A stretch of DNA of 38,574 nucleotides from Actinomycetota bacterium (GCA_009924185.1 RFSC01000002.1:1-38574); one strand, 5' to 3'. Counted from the first letter of the stretch, positions 1-7,866 are shown. Program-made: numbers and translations. The notes: generated by a model not told the origin, from the letters alone.

Positions 1-311
1 ACCATAACCGAGCGGTAATTCATAGAAGAGTTAAAGGGGCTGCGCGCTGAAACAATGCCGTCAACTAAGGTAACTGTGGCACAGATTTGAGCACCTGCTT
101 TTAGGGCCATAAACATCCGTGATCCGGTTGAACCATGCAGAAGGATTCGATCTCCATCTCTGCCGTAAGCGACTGGGATGACCATCGGTTCTTTAGTGTC
201 GGGATCGTTAAAACCAATATGTGCCACTAATCCCTCATCCAGAATTGAATAAATCTCAGATTTATCCATAACTTGTCGGTTTGGCTTGCGACCTAACTCC
301 CGGTTGGACAT
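1..311 (-). CDS. PPOX-like flavin-binding protein (3' end beyond window)
   Basis: The first 103 codons of a gene read on the minus strand run off the left edge. After a short polar start the protein reads LVAHIGF, PMVIPVAYG, RILLHGSTGSRMF and ATVTLVDGIV, the pattern of the pyridoxamine 5'-phosphate oxidase-like split-barrel family (COG3467/NimA group), which binds FMN or a related flavin cofactor. The substrate cannot be told; members include nitroimidazole-resistance and general flavin-reductase-like proteins. The ATG at 309-311 follows a TAGGCT hexamer with a 7-base gap and has no Shine-Dalgarno sequence, suggesting a leaderless message. It lies 40 bases downstream of purU on the same strand. 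Family assignment is firm, function is not. Confidence 0.8.
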   Translation of the reverse strand, partial: MSNRELGRKPNRQVMDKSEIYSILDEGLVAHIGFNDPDTKEPMVIPVAYGRDGDRILLHGSTGSRMFMALKAGAQICATVTLVDGIVSARSPFNSSMNYRSVM

Positions 312-318
312 AGAAATC

Positions 319-324
319 AGCCTA
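319..324 (-). promoter_or_regulatory. -10 hexamer of the PPOX-like gene
   Basis: TAGGCT on the minus strand, 7 bases before the ATG. The spacing would place the transcript start at or next to the start codon. No convincing -35 is visible. Confidence 0.4.
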
Positions 325-351
325 TCTCGTTCTCAAGCTACCAAACACAAA

Positions 352-1191
352 CTAGTTGAAAACCACGGTTCGATTTCCGACGATAAAGATTTTATCTTCG
401 GCGTACAGACGTACCGCTTTAGCCAAAACTCTTCTTTCGATATCGCGACCAATTGCAATTAACTGCTCGGGGGTCGAGGCATGAGTTACATGAGCAACAT
501 CTTGTTCGATGATTGGGCCTTCATCTAAGTCAGAGGTAACAAAGTGAGCGGTTGCTCCGATGATCTTTACTCCTTTGGCGTGTGCTTGGTGATAGGGCTT
601 TGCACCTTTAAAGCCAGGTAGGAAAGAGTGATGAATATTGATTATCTGGTTAGCGTTTTGTTGGCAAAACTCTGCGGAGAGAATCTGCATATATCTTGCT
701 AGTACAACAAAATCAATAGCTTCAGATTTAATCAACTTGTTTAAATCCGCTTCAGCTTCCGTTTTGGTGCTTTCAGATACTGGAATGTGAACAAATCTTG
801 TGTTGTGAGATTCGACTAAGCTCTTTAAATCCTCGCGATTACTTACGACTAATGGAATCTCAATCGGAAGTTCGCCAAGTTCAAACAAATAAAGCAAATC
901 TCTTAAGCAATGGCTTTCCTTAGTGACCATAACTAGTGCCCGTTTAGGTACTGAGTTGTCTCGAATTGATAAGCGGGGTTCAAACTGAGAGAGACCTTCA
1001 CCCAAAACCTTTTGTGCTTGTGCCAGAGTGGAGTTGGTTTCAAAACGGGTGCGCATTACAAAGGTATTTGTTACTGGATCTGTGAACTGTTGATTTTCGA
1101 TGATATTGCCACCAGCGGCCAAAACAGAGCTGGTCATGGCATGGACGATGCCGGGTTTATCTACACACTGCAGCGATGCGATTAAATCCAC
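352..1191 (-). CDS. purU: formyltetrahydrofolate deformylase
   Basis: Hydrolyses 10-formyltetrahydrofolate to formate and tetrahydrofolate, balancing one-carbon pools and supplying formate to purine synthesis. The 279-residue protein has the usual PurU length. An N-terminal ACT domain (about residues 1-75, starting LIASLQCVDKPGIV) is followed by a formyltransferase fold (about 85-265). The catalytic triad of the GART-like fold is visible as N185 and H187 in NIHHSFLPGF and D223 in DLDEGPII. The start is GTG at 1189-1191, preceded by TAGACT and a 6-base gap. A folate cyclo-ligase gene lies further right at 7312-7833, but the two are not in one operon. Confidence 0.95.
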   Translation of the reverse strand: MDLIASLQCVDKPGIVHAMTSSVLAAGGNIIENQQFTDPVTNTFVMRTRFETNSTLAQAQKVLGEGLSQFEPRLSIRDNSVPKRALVMVTKESHCLRDLLYLFELGELPIEIPLVVSNREDLKSLVESHNTRFVHIPVSESTKTEAEADLNKLIKSEAIDFVVLARYMQILSAEFCQQNANQIINIHHSFLPGFKGAKPYHQAHAKGVKIIGATAHFVTSDLDEGPIIEQDVAHVTHASTPEQLIAIGRDIERRVLAKAVRLYAEDKIFIVGNRTVVFN

Positions 1192-1197
1192 CGCTGC

Positions 1198-1203
1198 AGT
1201 CTA
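1198..1203 (-). promoter_or_regulatory. -10 hexamer of purU
   Basis: TAGACT on the minus strand exactly 6 bases before the GTG start, the commonest arrangement in this window and consistent with a leaderless transcript. Confidence 0.45.
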
Positions 1204-1220
1204 ACTTCTTGAGCTAAGGG

Positions 1221-3323
1221 TTAGTGATTAATTTGGAAACGCTTTAACGCACGAGGGGCCCACCAGTTCCATTCCCCGAACAAACGCATGAGGGCGGGAA
1301 CCAAGAAGGCGCGAATCAAAGTCGCATCAAGCAGAATCGCAAAGGCAACGCCAAAGCCCATCATCTTGATTGAGGTAACGCCGCTGATAATGAAAGCGGC
1401 AAAGACCACAGCCAGAATAAATGCAGCCGCGGTAATGATGCGGGCTGATTTTTGAAGCCCGTAAGCCACTGATTCAACATTTGATTTACCAGCATCATGC
1501 TCCTCTTTAATTCGCGAGAGCAGGAATACTTCGTAATCCATGGATAAACCAAAAGCAACAACTGCGACTATCACTATTGTGCTGGTATCCAAGGTGCCGG
1601 TGTTTATGAAATCTCCAACCAAGAAGGTGAAGTTTCCATCAATAAAGATCCAGGTCAGCACTCCCATCGTCGCTGCCAAGGATGCGACGTTCAAAATAAT
1701 GGCCTTGATTGGCAAAAGAATCGAACCGGTGAACAAGAAAAGCAGTAGTAAGACTGTGACGATAATCCATCCCGCTACCAAAGGAAGAGTTTCAGCGATT
1801 GCACCTTGGGTATCCGCATAATCGGCAGCAACACCGCCGACTAGGGTTCCGCTTGGAGCTTCAAGATCTCTTATCTTGTGAATCAAATCTTCAGCCTCTG
1901 GAGTTCTTGGAGGCATTGAGTGGATCGCAACTAGACGCACACTCTCGCCAACGGTTTCCGGGGTTCCAACTCGGATAACTCCAGGTACTTGCGACAAACT
2001 TTGTGAATAAGCAGAGATCTCTGCGGTTTGATTGGCGCCGGTTGGGAAAACAATCTCTATTGGATTGCTTTCCTGCCCCGGAAATTCGGTAGCAATAAAG
2101 TCAGATGCGATGTAGGCCCGATCATCCTTTGGCAAAACCGAACTGTCGACCTGACTGAATTTAATGTTTGCAATTGGGGCAATTAGCAAGAAGAGCACCA
2201 ATGATGAAGCTGTAACAACGGTTATAGGTCGCTTCATAACAAAGCGAGCGAGCTGAGACCATCTGCCATCCTCTTTTGGTTTGATGCCACCTTTGCGAAC
2301 CACTCCTTTATCAACCTTCTTACCGATTAAAGCAAGAATGGCAGGTAGTGGGATTAAGGCGCCAACAACCGCAAGTGCAACTACAACTGCGCCTGCGTAT
2401 CCCATTGATTTCAAGAAGTTTTGTGGAAAGAAGGTCAGTGAAATCAAGGTAAGAACTACGGTCAATCCCGAGTAGAAAACGGTTTTTCCTGCGGTGCGCA
2501 AGGTATTAACAATCGCGTCCTCATTGGAAAGTCCTTTTTGGAGCTCTTCTCGGAAACGATTTACCACCAATAAGGCGTAGTCAATTCCTAAACCAAGGCC
2601 TAATCCTGTTGTTAAGTTCAGAGCAAAAACACTTACATCAGTTACAAAGGTCAATAAGTAAAGGGCAAAAAAGGTACCAAGTATTGCGGTGATGCCAACA
2701 ACGAGTGGCATGGCTGATGCTGCCATCGCACCAAATACCAAGATTAGAAGTAGGAAGGTAAGTGGAATTGAAATAGCCTCAGATAACTTTAAATCATCTT
2801 GGATTCTTCCATTGATAGCGTTTGCAAAAACTGCGCCACCCGATGCAAAGATCTCAACATCGCCCTTTGGGCCATCGTATTTATCTTGGAAATATCCACC
2901 GGCTTTATCAATTTCAGTGAAGTCGGTAGATTTCAAATAAACAAATATGAAGGCTGATGTTCCATCTTTGCTCTTCAGAGATGGCGCTCCACCAGCTGAC
3001 CAGTATGAAATTACGCTTTCTACGCTGGATTCATTTCTTACTTCAGATTCGATTTGTTGGGCTTGAGCCACAACCGCTGGGTCATCAACTGACTTTTCTT
3101 TTGCATCAACCACGAGAACGACCGCTGGATCCTTGACTTTGAAGGTGTCCTCTAGGTACTCCCAAACCTTTACTGAATCGCTGCCGGGATCTGAGTAGCC
3201 GCCTGAATCAAAGCGGCTAAATACCTGGGAGCCAATGGCGCCGGCCAAGATAGTTACCAAGACAAATACGGAGAGAACCGCTTTTTTTCGTTGCGCAACG
3301 AAATGGCCCAGACTTTCAAACAT
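1221..3323 (-). CDS. MMPL-family (RND superfamily) membrane exporter
   Basis: A 700-residue protein in two similar halves, each with an N-terminal membrane segment, a large extracytoplasmic loop and a group of about five helices. The RND/MMPL signature residues appear twice, as LGIDYALLVVNRFREE and LSMDYEVFLLSRIKEE. In Actinobacteria such proteins move lipids, siderophores or drugs using proton-motive force; the cargo here is not visible. The ATG (3321-3323) has GAAGGGG as a ribosome binding site 5 bases upstream. It is divergent from a TetR-family gene, with a long palindrome between the starts, so repression by that TetR is the natural inference. It ends 29 bases before the purU start on the same strand. 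Confidence 0.9.
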   Translation of the reverse strand: MFESLGHFVAQRKKAVLSVFVLVTILAGAIGSQVFSRFDSGGYSDPGSDSVKVWEYLEDTFKVKDPAVVLVVDAKEKSVDDPAVVAQAQQIESEVRNESSVESVISYWSAGGAPSLKSKDGTSAFIFVYLKSTDFTEIDKAGGYFQDKYDGPKGDVEIFASGGAVFANAINGRIQDDLKLSEAISIPLTFLLLILVFGAMAASAMPLVVGITAILGTFFALYLLTFVTDVSVFALNLTTGLGLGLGIDYALLVVNRFREELQKGLSNEDAIVNTLRTAGKTVFYSGLTVVLTLISLTFFPQNFLKSMGYAGAVVVALAVVGALIPLPAILALIGKKVDKGVVRKGGIKPKEDGRWSQLARFVMKRPITVVTASSLVLFLLIAPIANIKFSQVDSSVLPKDDRAYIASDFIATEFPGQESNPIEIVFPTGANQTAEISAYSQSLSQVPGVIRVGTPETVGESVRLVAIHSMPPRTPEAEDLIHKIRDLEAPSGTLVGGVAADYADTQGAIAETLPLVAGWIIVTVLLLLFLFTGSILLPIKAIILNVASLAATMGVLTWIFIDGNFTFLVGDFINTGTLDTSTIVIVAVVAFGLSMDYEVFLLSRIKEEHDAGKSNVESVAYGLQKSARIITAAAFILAVVFAAFIISGVTSIKMMGFGVAFAILLDATLIRAFLVPALMRLFGEWNWWAPRALKRFQINH

Positions 3324-3340
3324 TGTTACCCCTTCAAATA

Positions 3341-3370
3341 TCTATACAGTGTTCAGATTATGCGCGCCAA
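3341..3370 (-). promoter_or_regulatory. putative promoter of the MMPL gene
   Basis: On the minus strand TTGGCG (3365-3370) and TATAGA (3341-3346) are separated by 18 bases. Both fall in or against the palindrome at 3346-3382, so a bound repressor would block polymerase. Confidence 0.4.
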
Positions 3371-3382
3371 TTTGAACAATGT
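3346..3382. promoter_or_regulatory. palindromic operator between mmpL and tetR
   Basis: Left arm ACAGTGTTCAGATT (3346-3359) and right arm AATTTGAACAATGT (3369-3382) are inverted repeats matching at 12 of 14 positions around a 9-base spacer. Position between divergent starts and arm length fit a TetR-type dimer site. Confidence 0.7.
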
Positions 3383-3400
3383 CAAGTTCTAGAGCATTAT
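3372..3400 (+). promoter_or_regulatory. putative leaderless promoter of tetR
   Basis: TTGAAC (3372-3377) and CATTAT (3395-3400) are 17 bases apart. The -10 ends 6 bases before ATG 3407, so the transcript should begin at the start codon. The -35 lies inside the right arm of the palindrome, implying autorepression. Confidence 0.5.
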
Positions 3401-3406
3401 TCTCAT

Positions 3407-4003
3407 ATGGCGCAAAAGGCACTCCTCAAGAGCTCCTATCATCATGGAGATTTGGAGACGGCGCTCGTTAAAGCCGCCATTTCATTGGTTCGTAAATATG
3501 GAGCTGATCACCTTTCTCTTCGCGCTGTATCTGCCGAAGTTGGAGTGAGCCCAAGTGCTGCCTATCACTATTTTCAGGATAAAGATTCTCTAGTTTCCGC
3601 TGTTGGAGAATTTTTGTTTGATCAGTTGGGTGAAAAGCAAGAGTTAGCTATTTCAAAGGTACGAAGCACTGGCGCTAAGGGTGCGCGAGAACGATTTGAA
3701 GCTATGGGCGATGCTTACTTTAAATGGGCACTATCAGAGCCAAATCTCTATCGACTGATTTTTGGAGGCTTCTGTGAACTACCTGATAGCCATAATGACA
3801 GTAAGGCCTGGCAGTTGCTGGAAAAAGGATTGGATGATTTGGTTCAAGCAGGATTGATAACTTCTGCCAATCGAGTCGGCGGTGAGGTATTGGTTTGGTC
3901 AGCGGTGCACGGTGCGAGCTCTCTTGTAATTGAAGGTTTGATGCCAAAAGAGTCATTCCCTATCGTGATAAAGGGTGTTCAAAGATCGTTAGGGATGAAA
4001 TGA
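3407..4003 (+). CDS. TetR/AcrR-family transcriptional regulator
   Basis: A DNA-binding repressor of 198 residues, normal for the family. The protein begins AQKALLKSSYHHGDL and the helix-turn-helix follows at about residues 24-62 (GADHLSLRAVSAEVGVS then AAYHYFQDKDSL). The C-terminal part is a ligand-binding and dimer domain of the TetR_C type (KWALSEPNLYRLIFGG). An upstream in-frame ATG at 3323 would add 28 residues unlike the family and would run through the operator, so ATG 3407 is preferred; it matches the leaderless promoter spacing. Divergent from the MMPL exporter, which is its probable target. Its stop overlaps a micro-ORF start by ATGA. Confidence 0.9.
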   Translation: MAQKALLKSSYHHGDLETALVKAAISLVRKYGADHLSLRAVSAEVGVSPSAAYHYFQDKDSLVSAVGEFLFDQLGEKQELAISKVRSTGAKGARERFEAMGDAYFKWALSEPNLYRLIFGGFCELPDSHNDSKAWQLLEKGLDDLVQAGLITSANRVGGEVLVWSAVHGASSLVIEGLMPKESFPIVIKGVQRSLGMK

Positions 4004-4107
4004 GCGAGTTTTTGCCGAACATAACATCTGATGAAATCGATGTTGAACCAGACAATGTTCGCGATGATGAAATCAAAGGGGATAAGCCCCCACATCACGG
4101 CGGTTAG
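4000..4107 (+). CDS. 35-residue acidic micro-ORF coupled to tetR
   Basis: A 35-codon frame starts at ATG 4000, overlapping the tetR stop in an ATGA arrangement that often gives translational coupling. It reads MSEFLPNITSDEIDVE then a charged stretch and ends DKPPHHGG before TAG. It is acidic, has no membrane segment, and ends with two histidines and two glycines. Its last four bases overlap the end of the convergent fmdB gene. I recognise no family. The frame fills the gap between tetR and fmdB exactly, which favours a real gene, but a frame this short can occur by chance. Confidence 0.45.
   Translation: MSEFLPNITSDEIDVEPDNVRDDEIKGDKPPHHGG
4077..4090 (-). terminator. weak hairpin, possible fmdB terminator
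   Basis: On the minus strand GGGG and CCCC flank a 5-base loop and are followed by TTTGATTT, about 15 bases past the fmdB stop. The stem is short, so this is tentative; the hairpin also lies inside the micro-ORF on the other strand. Confidence 0.25.
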
Positions 4108-4316
4108 TCGCTAGAAGAGCTCTTGCTCTCACTCTTGCTACTTGCAGAATCGGTTTTATAAAAGCCAGATCCTTTAAAGACAATTCCAACATTTGAGTAA
4201 ATCTTGCGCACATCCTTGCCGCATTCTGGACATACCGAAATAGGCGCATCTGTGAAGGATTGCACTACCTCGAAGGCATGCTCACAGGCGTTACATTGGT
4301 ATTGATAGGTAGGCAC
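4104..4316 (-). CDS. FmdB-family zinc ribbon protein
   Basis: A 70-residue protein starting PTYQYQCNACEHAFEV with two CxxC knuckles (CNAC, CPEC) that form a single zinc ribbon, followed by a serine/lysine-rich tail. This is the CxxC_CxxC_SSSS/FmdB regulatory-protein family, widespread in Actinobacteria and of uncertain molecular role; the name comes from a formamidase operon and should not be read as function. The start is GTG (4314-4316), with TAGATT 6 bases before it. It is divergent from the CopD-CtaG gene and convergent with tetR and the micro-ORF. Confidence 0.85.
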   Translation of the reverse strand: MPTYQYQCNACEHAFEVVQSFTDAPISVCPECGKDVRKIYSNVGIVFKGSGFYKTDSASSKSESKSSSSD

Positions 4317-4322
4317 GGGCGT

Positions 4323-4328
4323 AATCTA
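4323..4328 (-). promoter_or_regulatory. -10 hexamer of fmdB
   Basis: TAGATT on the minus strand, 6 bases before the GTG start; consistent with a leaderless message. Confidence 0.45.
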
Positions 4329-4384
4329 AGGGATGAGTAACGGGCCGCGCTAATTGAGGCGGGCTAACTAGAACGGGGCCGGTC

Positions 4385-6169
4385 GTGATTTTCGATGTAG
4401 CTAACACAGCGCTATCTGTGTTGGTAGCCGGCTGTTTAATCTCTCTGGCTTTCCTGTTGCCAGAACGAGATGGGTTTTTGCAAAAATCAGCAGAGAAGAC
4501 TCAACGATTCCTATTTTTGTTTTCTGGATTATGGATACTCGCTGCATTTGGAAATTTGATATCAACATTAGCTAACATTTTTGAGAGCAACTTCGCAGAT
4601 GTATTGAGCGGCAATATTTTGCGCTCCTTTGTCACTCAAGTGACTCTAGGCAAGTTGTTGGCTTATCAAGTTATTGTTGCAATCTTTGTCTTTATTTTGT
4701 CCAAGAGAGTCCGTAAAAATGGAGGCGCTTTCTGGTTATTAGTTTTGGCGCTAAGCGGATCGCTTGCCCCGATTTTCCAGAGTCACTCGAGTTCACAGGG
4801 AAGTCATGGATTGGCGATTGGTTCTCTGGTAATCCATGTTTTGGCGCTGTCATTTTGGTTGGGATCAGTTTTTGCATTGCAGCTCATGACGCAAAGTGAC
4901 AAGGAGCTAGCCTTCAAGAGAGTCTCAACTATCGCGTTGTGGTCATCAATTGCAGTAGTAGGCAGTGGCGTTACAAATGCTTGGACTAGATTGCGACTGT
5001 CTCAAGATTGGTTCACCTCATATGGCGCATTGGTTGCAACCAAGATTGTTTTGACAGTTGTAGTTTTGCTTGTTGCCAATCAGATGAGAAGAAAGATTTC
5101 AGTATCTCGATTATTGCCGCTGGAATTGACCCTGATATCTCTGATTTTGGGGATTGGTGCGGTGCTAAACCGCTTTACTCCTGAAGAGACTGGAGCTGTC
5201 GAGTTCGACAAGGTACGTGAGCTGGTCGGAATGCCAATGCCTGAAGCCCCAACCCTTTCAAGAGTCCTTTTTGAGTATGAAGCCAAGGGGTTGATATTGG
5301 GTCTCTTAATATTTGCTACTGCGCTATATATCCGTGGCGTTGTTGCATTAGCCCGACGTGGCGATAAATGGCCAGTAGGTAGAACTATCTCTTTTGCTAT
5401 CGGAATCTCACTACTTGACTACGCCACTAGCGGTGGTGTTGGTTTGTATGCACATTTCTCATTTCAGTATCACATGATCGCTCACATGATTCTGAGCATG
5501 ATTGCTCCAATCGCAATTGTTCTTAGTGCACCAATTACTTTAGCTTTACGCACCCTTCCGATTGGAAGAGAGAAAGGTGAGCGCGGGCTACGCGGGGCGT
5601 TGCTCGCCGCTTTAGGTTCTAGAGCTACTGGAATTTGGACCCATCCCATCGTTGCCTTAGCAATTTTTGATGGATCCTTGTTTGCACTTTATTTCACGCC
5701 ACTTTTTGGTGAATTAATGAGTGGACATTTCGGCCACATGATTATGGATCTACATTTCATCGCCGCAGGTCTTCTGTTCTTCCATGTAATTGTAGGAATC
5801 GATCCAAACCCAAGGAAGGTTCATCACTTGGTGCGCATGGTTATGTTGCTTGCGGCCATGAGTATTCACGCCTTTTTCTCTGTAGCTTTGATGTCGGCAA
5901 ACAACTTGATTGATGGTGGGTATTACCAATTACTAGAGCGACCCTGGGCAACTGATTTGTTGAGTGATCAGAAATCCGGCGCTGCAATTGGTTGGGCAAT
6001 GGGAGAGATTCCAATTGTGGTGGCCCTAATTGCCACATTCATTCAGTGGATGCGCAGCGATGCCCGGGAGGCAAAGCGTGCTGACCGGCGTTCCAAGGTT
6101 GATTTAGCGGAGTACAACGCCTATCTCGAGCAACTGGCTGCCCGAGATGAGAAAGAGAATCCAAAGTAG
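4385..6169 (+). CDS. CopD-CtaG fusion: copper handling / cytochrome c oxidase assembly
   Basis: A 594-residue polytopic membrane protein. The N-terminal half (about 1-310) resembles the copper-resistance CopD domain, with helices such as GSLVIHVLALSFWLGSVFAL and ASTLANIFES-like loops. The C-terminal half is a caa3_CtaG domain, with histidine-rich helices HFSFQYHMIAHMILSM and GHFGHMIMDLHFIAAG plus FHVIVGIDPNP. In Actinobacteria this fusion is linked to copper delivery to the CuB centre of cytochrome c oxidase. The start is GTG 4385; no good ribosome site is visible, and TAGAAC lies 10 bases upstream. The C-terminus is a charged cytoplasmic tail. No other oxidase gene is in the window. Confidence 0.88.
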   Translation: MIFDVANTALSVLVAGCLISLAFLLPERDGFLQKSAEKTQRFLFLFSGLWILAAFGNLISTLANIFESNFADVLSGNILRSFVTQVTLGKLLAYQVIVAIFVFILSKRVRKNGGAFWLLVLALSGSLAPIFQSHSSSQGSHGLAIGSLVIHVLALSFWLGSVFALQLMTQSDKELAFKRVSTIALWSSIAVVGSGVTNAWTRLRLSQDWFTSYGALVATKIVLTVVVLLVANQMRRKISVSRLLPLELTLISLILGIGAVLNRFTPEETGAVEFDKVRELVGMPMPEAPTLSRVLFEYEAKGLILGLLIFATALYIRGVVALARRGDKWPVGRTISFAIGISLLDYATSGGVGLYAHFSFQYHMIAHMILSMIAPIAIVLSAPITLALRTLPIGREKGERGLRGALLAALGSRATGIWTHPIVALAIFDGSLFALYFTPLFGELMSGHFGHMIMDLHFIAAGLLFFHVIVGIDPNPRKVHHLVRMVMLLAAMSIHAFFSVALMSANNLIDGGYYQLLERPWATDLLSDQKSGAAIGWAMGEIPIVVALIATFIQWMRSDAREAKRADRRSKVDLAEYNAYLEQLAARDEKENPK

Positions 6170-6172
6170 TAT
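6167..6172 (+). promoter_or_regulatory. -10 hexamer of the acyl-CoA dehydrogenase gene
   Basis: TAGTAT begins on the TAG stop of the upstream gene and ends 7 bases before ATG 6180. The transcript may be leaderless, although read-through from ctaG is equally possible. Confidence 0.35.
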
Positions 6173-6179
6173 TGCCGGC

Positions 6180-7328
6180 ATGGAAACGCTCTTTTCATTG
6201 CCTGATGAGTACCAAGCGCTAAGAGATAGCGTTAGATCTCTAGCTGACAAAAAGATTCAACCATTTGCTCATGATGTTGATGCGCAGGCTCGGTTTCCAC
6301 AAGAAGCATTTGATGCCCTGCAAGCTGCTGGATTAGCGGCTGCGCATGTGCCAACTCAGTATGGTGGCGAGGGTGCTGATGCACTTGGCGTGGTCATCAT
6401 TATTGAAGAGGTCGCGAGAGTTTGTGCTTCTTCCTCTTTGATTCCTGCAGTAAATAAGTTGGGATCAGTTCCATTAATGCTTGGTGGAAATGAAGAGCAG
6501 AAGAAGAGATGGCTTACACCTTTGGCGCAAGGAAAAGGTTTTTCTTACTGCCTCTCAGAGTCAGAGGCAGGTTCAGATGCCGCCGGGATGAAGACCCGCG
6601 CGGTTCGCAAAGGTGATGGTTGGGTATTAAATGGCAGCAAAAAGTGGATTTCACATGCCGGATTCTCTGAGTACTACACAGTATTGGCATCTACTGATCC
6701 AGAAAAAGGATCAAAAGGAATTACCGCCTTTGTAGTTGAAAAGAGTGATCCTGGTGTTTCATTTGGCGCTCACGAAAAGAAGATGGGCTTTAAGGGATCT
6801 CCAACTCGAGAGGTTTACTTCGACAATGTAGAGCTGGGTGATGATCGTTGTATCAGTGAAGTTGGTGCCGGTTTTGGATTAGCGATGAAAACATTGGATC
6901 ACACCAGAATCACCATCGCAGCTCAGGCATTGGGAATTGCACAAGGTGCTTTTGAAGTTGCCACTAAATATGCTCATGAGAGAAAACAGTTTGGTAAGTC
7001 AATCTTTGATTTCCAAGCGGTTCAATTTATGTTGGCAGATATGGCTATGGAGATCGCAGCGGCCCGTCAATTAACTTACGCCGCAGCCAGCAAGAGTGAG
7101 TCTCTGACCGATGACTTAACCTTCTTTTCAGCCGCCTCCAAATGCTATGCAACCGATGTCGCTATGAAGGTAACTACTGACGCGGTTCAGGTGCTAGGTG
7201 GCTATGGCTATGTGAGTGATTATCCGGTTGAGCGAATGATGCGTGATGCCAAGTTAACTCAAATTTACGAAGGTACCAATCAGATCCAAAGATTGGTAAT
7301 GGCTCGCAACCTCAACTCTGTGCTGTAA
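6180..7328 (+). CDS. acyl-CoA dehydrogenase
   Basis: FAD flavoenzyme that introduces an alpha-beta double bond in an acyl-CoA and passes electrons to ETF. The 382-residue length is typical of the short/branched-chain group. Family motifs are clear: YCLSESEAGSDAAGMKT (substrate and flavin contact), WISHAG, ERKQFGKSIFDFQAVQF and QVLGGYGYVSDYPVERM. The C-terminal YEGTNQIQRL carries the usual catalytic Glu. Chain-length specificity (butyryl, isovaleryl or 2-methyl-branched) cannot be assigned. Start ATG 6180 (METLFSLPDEYQAL) is preferred over an in-frame ATG at 6147, which lies inside the preceding gene. The 3' end overlaps the convergent folate cyclo-ligase gene by 17 bases. Confidence 0.93.
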   Translation: METLFSLPDEYQALRDSVRSLADKKIQPFAHDVDAQARFPQEAFDALQAAGLAAAHVPTQYGGEGADALGVVIIIEEVARVCASSSLIPAVNKLGSVPLMLGGNEEQKKRWLTPLAQGKGFSYCLSESEAGSDAAGMKTRAVRKGDGWVLNGSKKWISHAGFSEYYTVLASTDPEKGSKGITAFVVEKSDPGVSFGAHEKKMGFKGSPTREVYFDNVELGDDRCISEVGAGFGLAMKTLDHTRITIAAQALGIAQGAFEVATKYAHERKQFGKSIFDFQAVQFMLADMAMEIAAARQLTYAAASKSESLTDDLTFFSAASKCYATDVAMKVTTDAVQVLGGYGYVSDYPVERMMRDAKLTQIYEGTNQIQRLVMARNLNSVL

Positions 7329-7833
7329 ATCGAACCAGTATCTCTGCAGTAGCTGCAGCATTTACCTTTTGATCGTGTGGTTCATGAGGAACCTCTTCAC
7401 TAGATAGCTCACCGGGATAGACCAAAGCCACCCGCCAAGCCTTTGTTCGAGCTAAAGCGCGGTCATACGATCCGCCACCTTGTCCTAAACGATTTCCATT
7501 TCTATCAATGTGCAGCGCAGGCATGATTACAACATCAATCTCTCCGTTGAAAACCGTGCCATCACTGGTATGCCACTCCAAATCCTTATCCTCCAACATA
7601 TGTGGAGTTAGTACGGTCTTGCCAAGCCGCTGCAACTCTTGATTAAGTACTTTGGTATCTGGCTCAAAACCATAAGAAACATAAGTGGCAACCACCTGTG
7701 CCTGAGAAATTTCTTGGGTGGCCAAAAGATGTTGCCAGTCACTTTCCACCACTAAAAACTCTCTTTCGGCACGAAACCTTTTTCGCATCTCAGCTTTGAT
7801 GCGTTTAACCTCTTTTTTAGCGGTGATATCCAC
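7312..7833 (-). CDS. 5-formyltetrahydrofolate cyclo-ligase
   Basis: Converts 5-formyl-THF to 5,10-methenyl-THF using ATP, recycling an inhibitory folate. The 173 residues include a basic N-terminus (AEMRKRFRAER), the TYVSYGFEPDT strand and the nucleotide-binding signature LGQGGGSYDRALA near residue 120 (more usually GRGGGYYDR). The start is GTG (7831-7833), with TACGCT 6 bases upstream. It corresponds to M. tuberculosis Rv0992c, which likewise precedes the galU-moeA1-rimJ group on the opposite strand; here galU is absent. The last 17 bases overlap the convergent acyl-CoA dehydrogenase gene. Confidence 0.92.
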   Translation of the reverse strand: MDITAKKEVKRIKAEMRKRFRAEREFLVVESDWQHLLATQEISQAQVVATYVSYGFEPDTKVLNQELQRLGKTVLTPHMLEDKDLEWHTSDGTVFNGEIDVVIMPALHIDRNGNRLGQGGGSYDRALARTKAWRVALVYPGELSSEEVPHEPHDQKVNAAATAEILVRFTAQS

Positions 7834-7839
7834 GGGAAT

Positions 7840-7845
7840 AGCGTA
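7840..7845 (-). promoter_or_regulatory. -10 hexamer of the folate cyclo-ligase gene
   Basis: TACGCT on the minus strand, 6 bases before the GTG start, inside the 33-base gap shared with the divergent moeA-like gene. Confidence 0.4.
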
Positions 7846-7854
7846 GGTTCAAAG

Positions 7855-7860
7855 TAAGGT
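7855..7860 (+). promoter_or_regulatory. -10 hexamer of the moeA-like gene
   Basis: TAAGGT ends 6 bases before GTG 7867. It sits 9 bases from the -10 of the divergent gene, so any -35 element must lie inside the neighbouring coding region. Confidence 0.4.
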
Positions 7861-7866
7861 GGCGGC

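Noticed and set aside
3323-3406. Longer TetR start at ATG 3323
   Set aside because: Its added residues match no family feature, and the stretch is the operator and promoter region.
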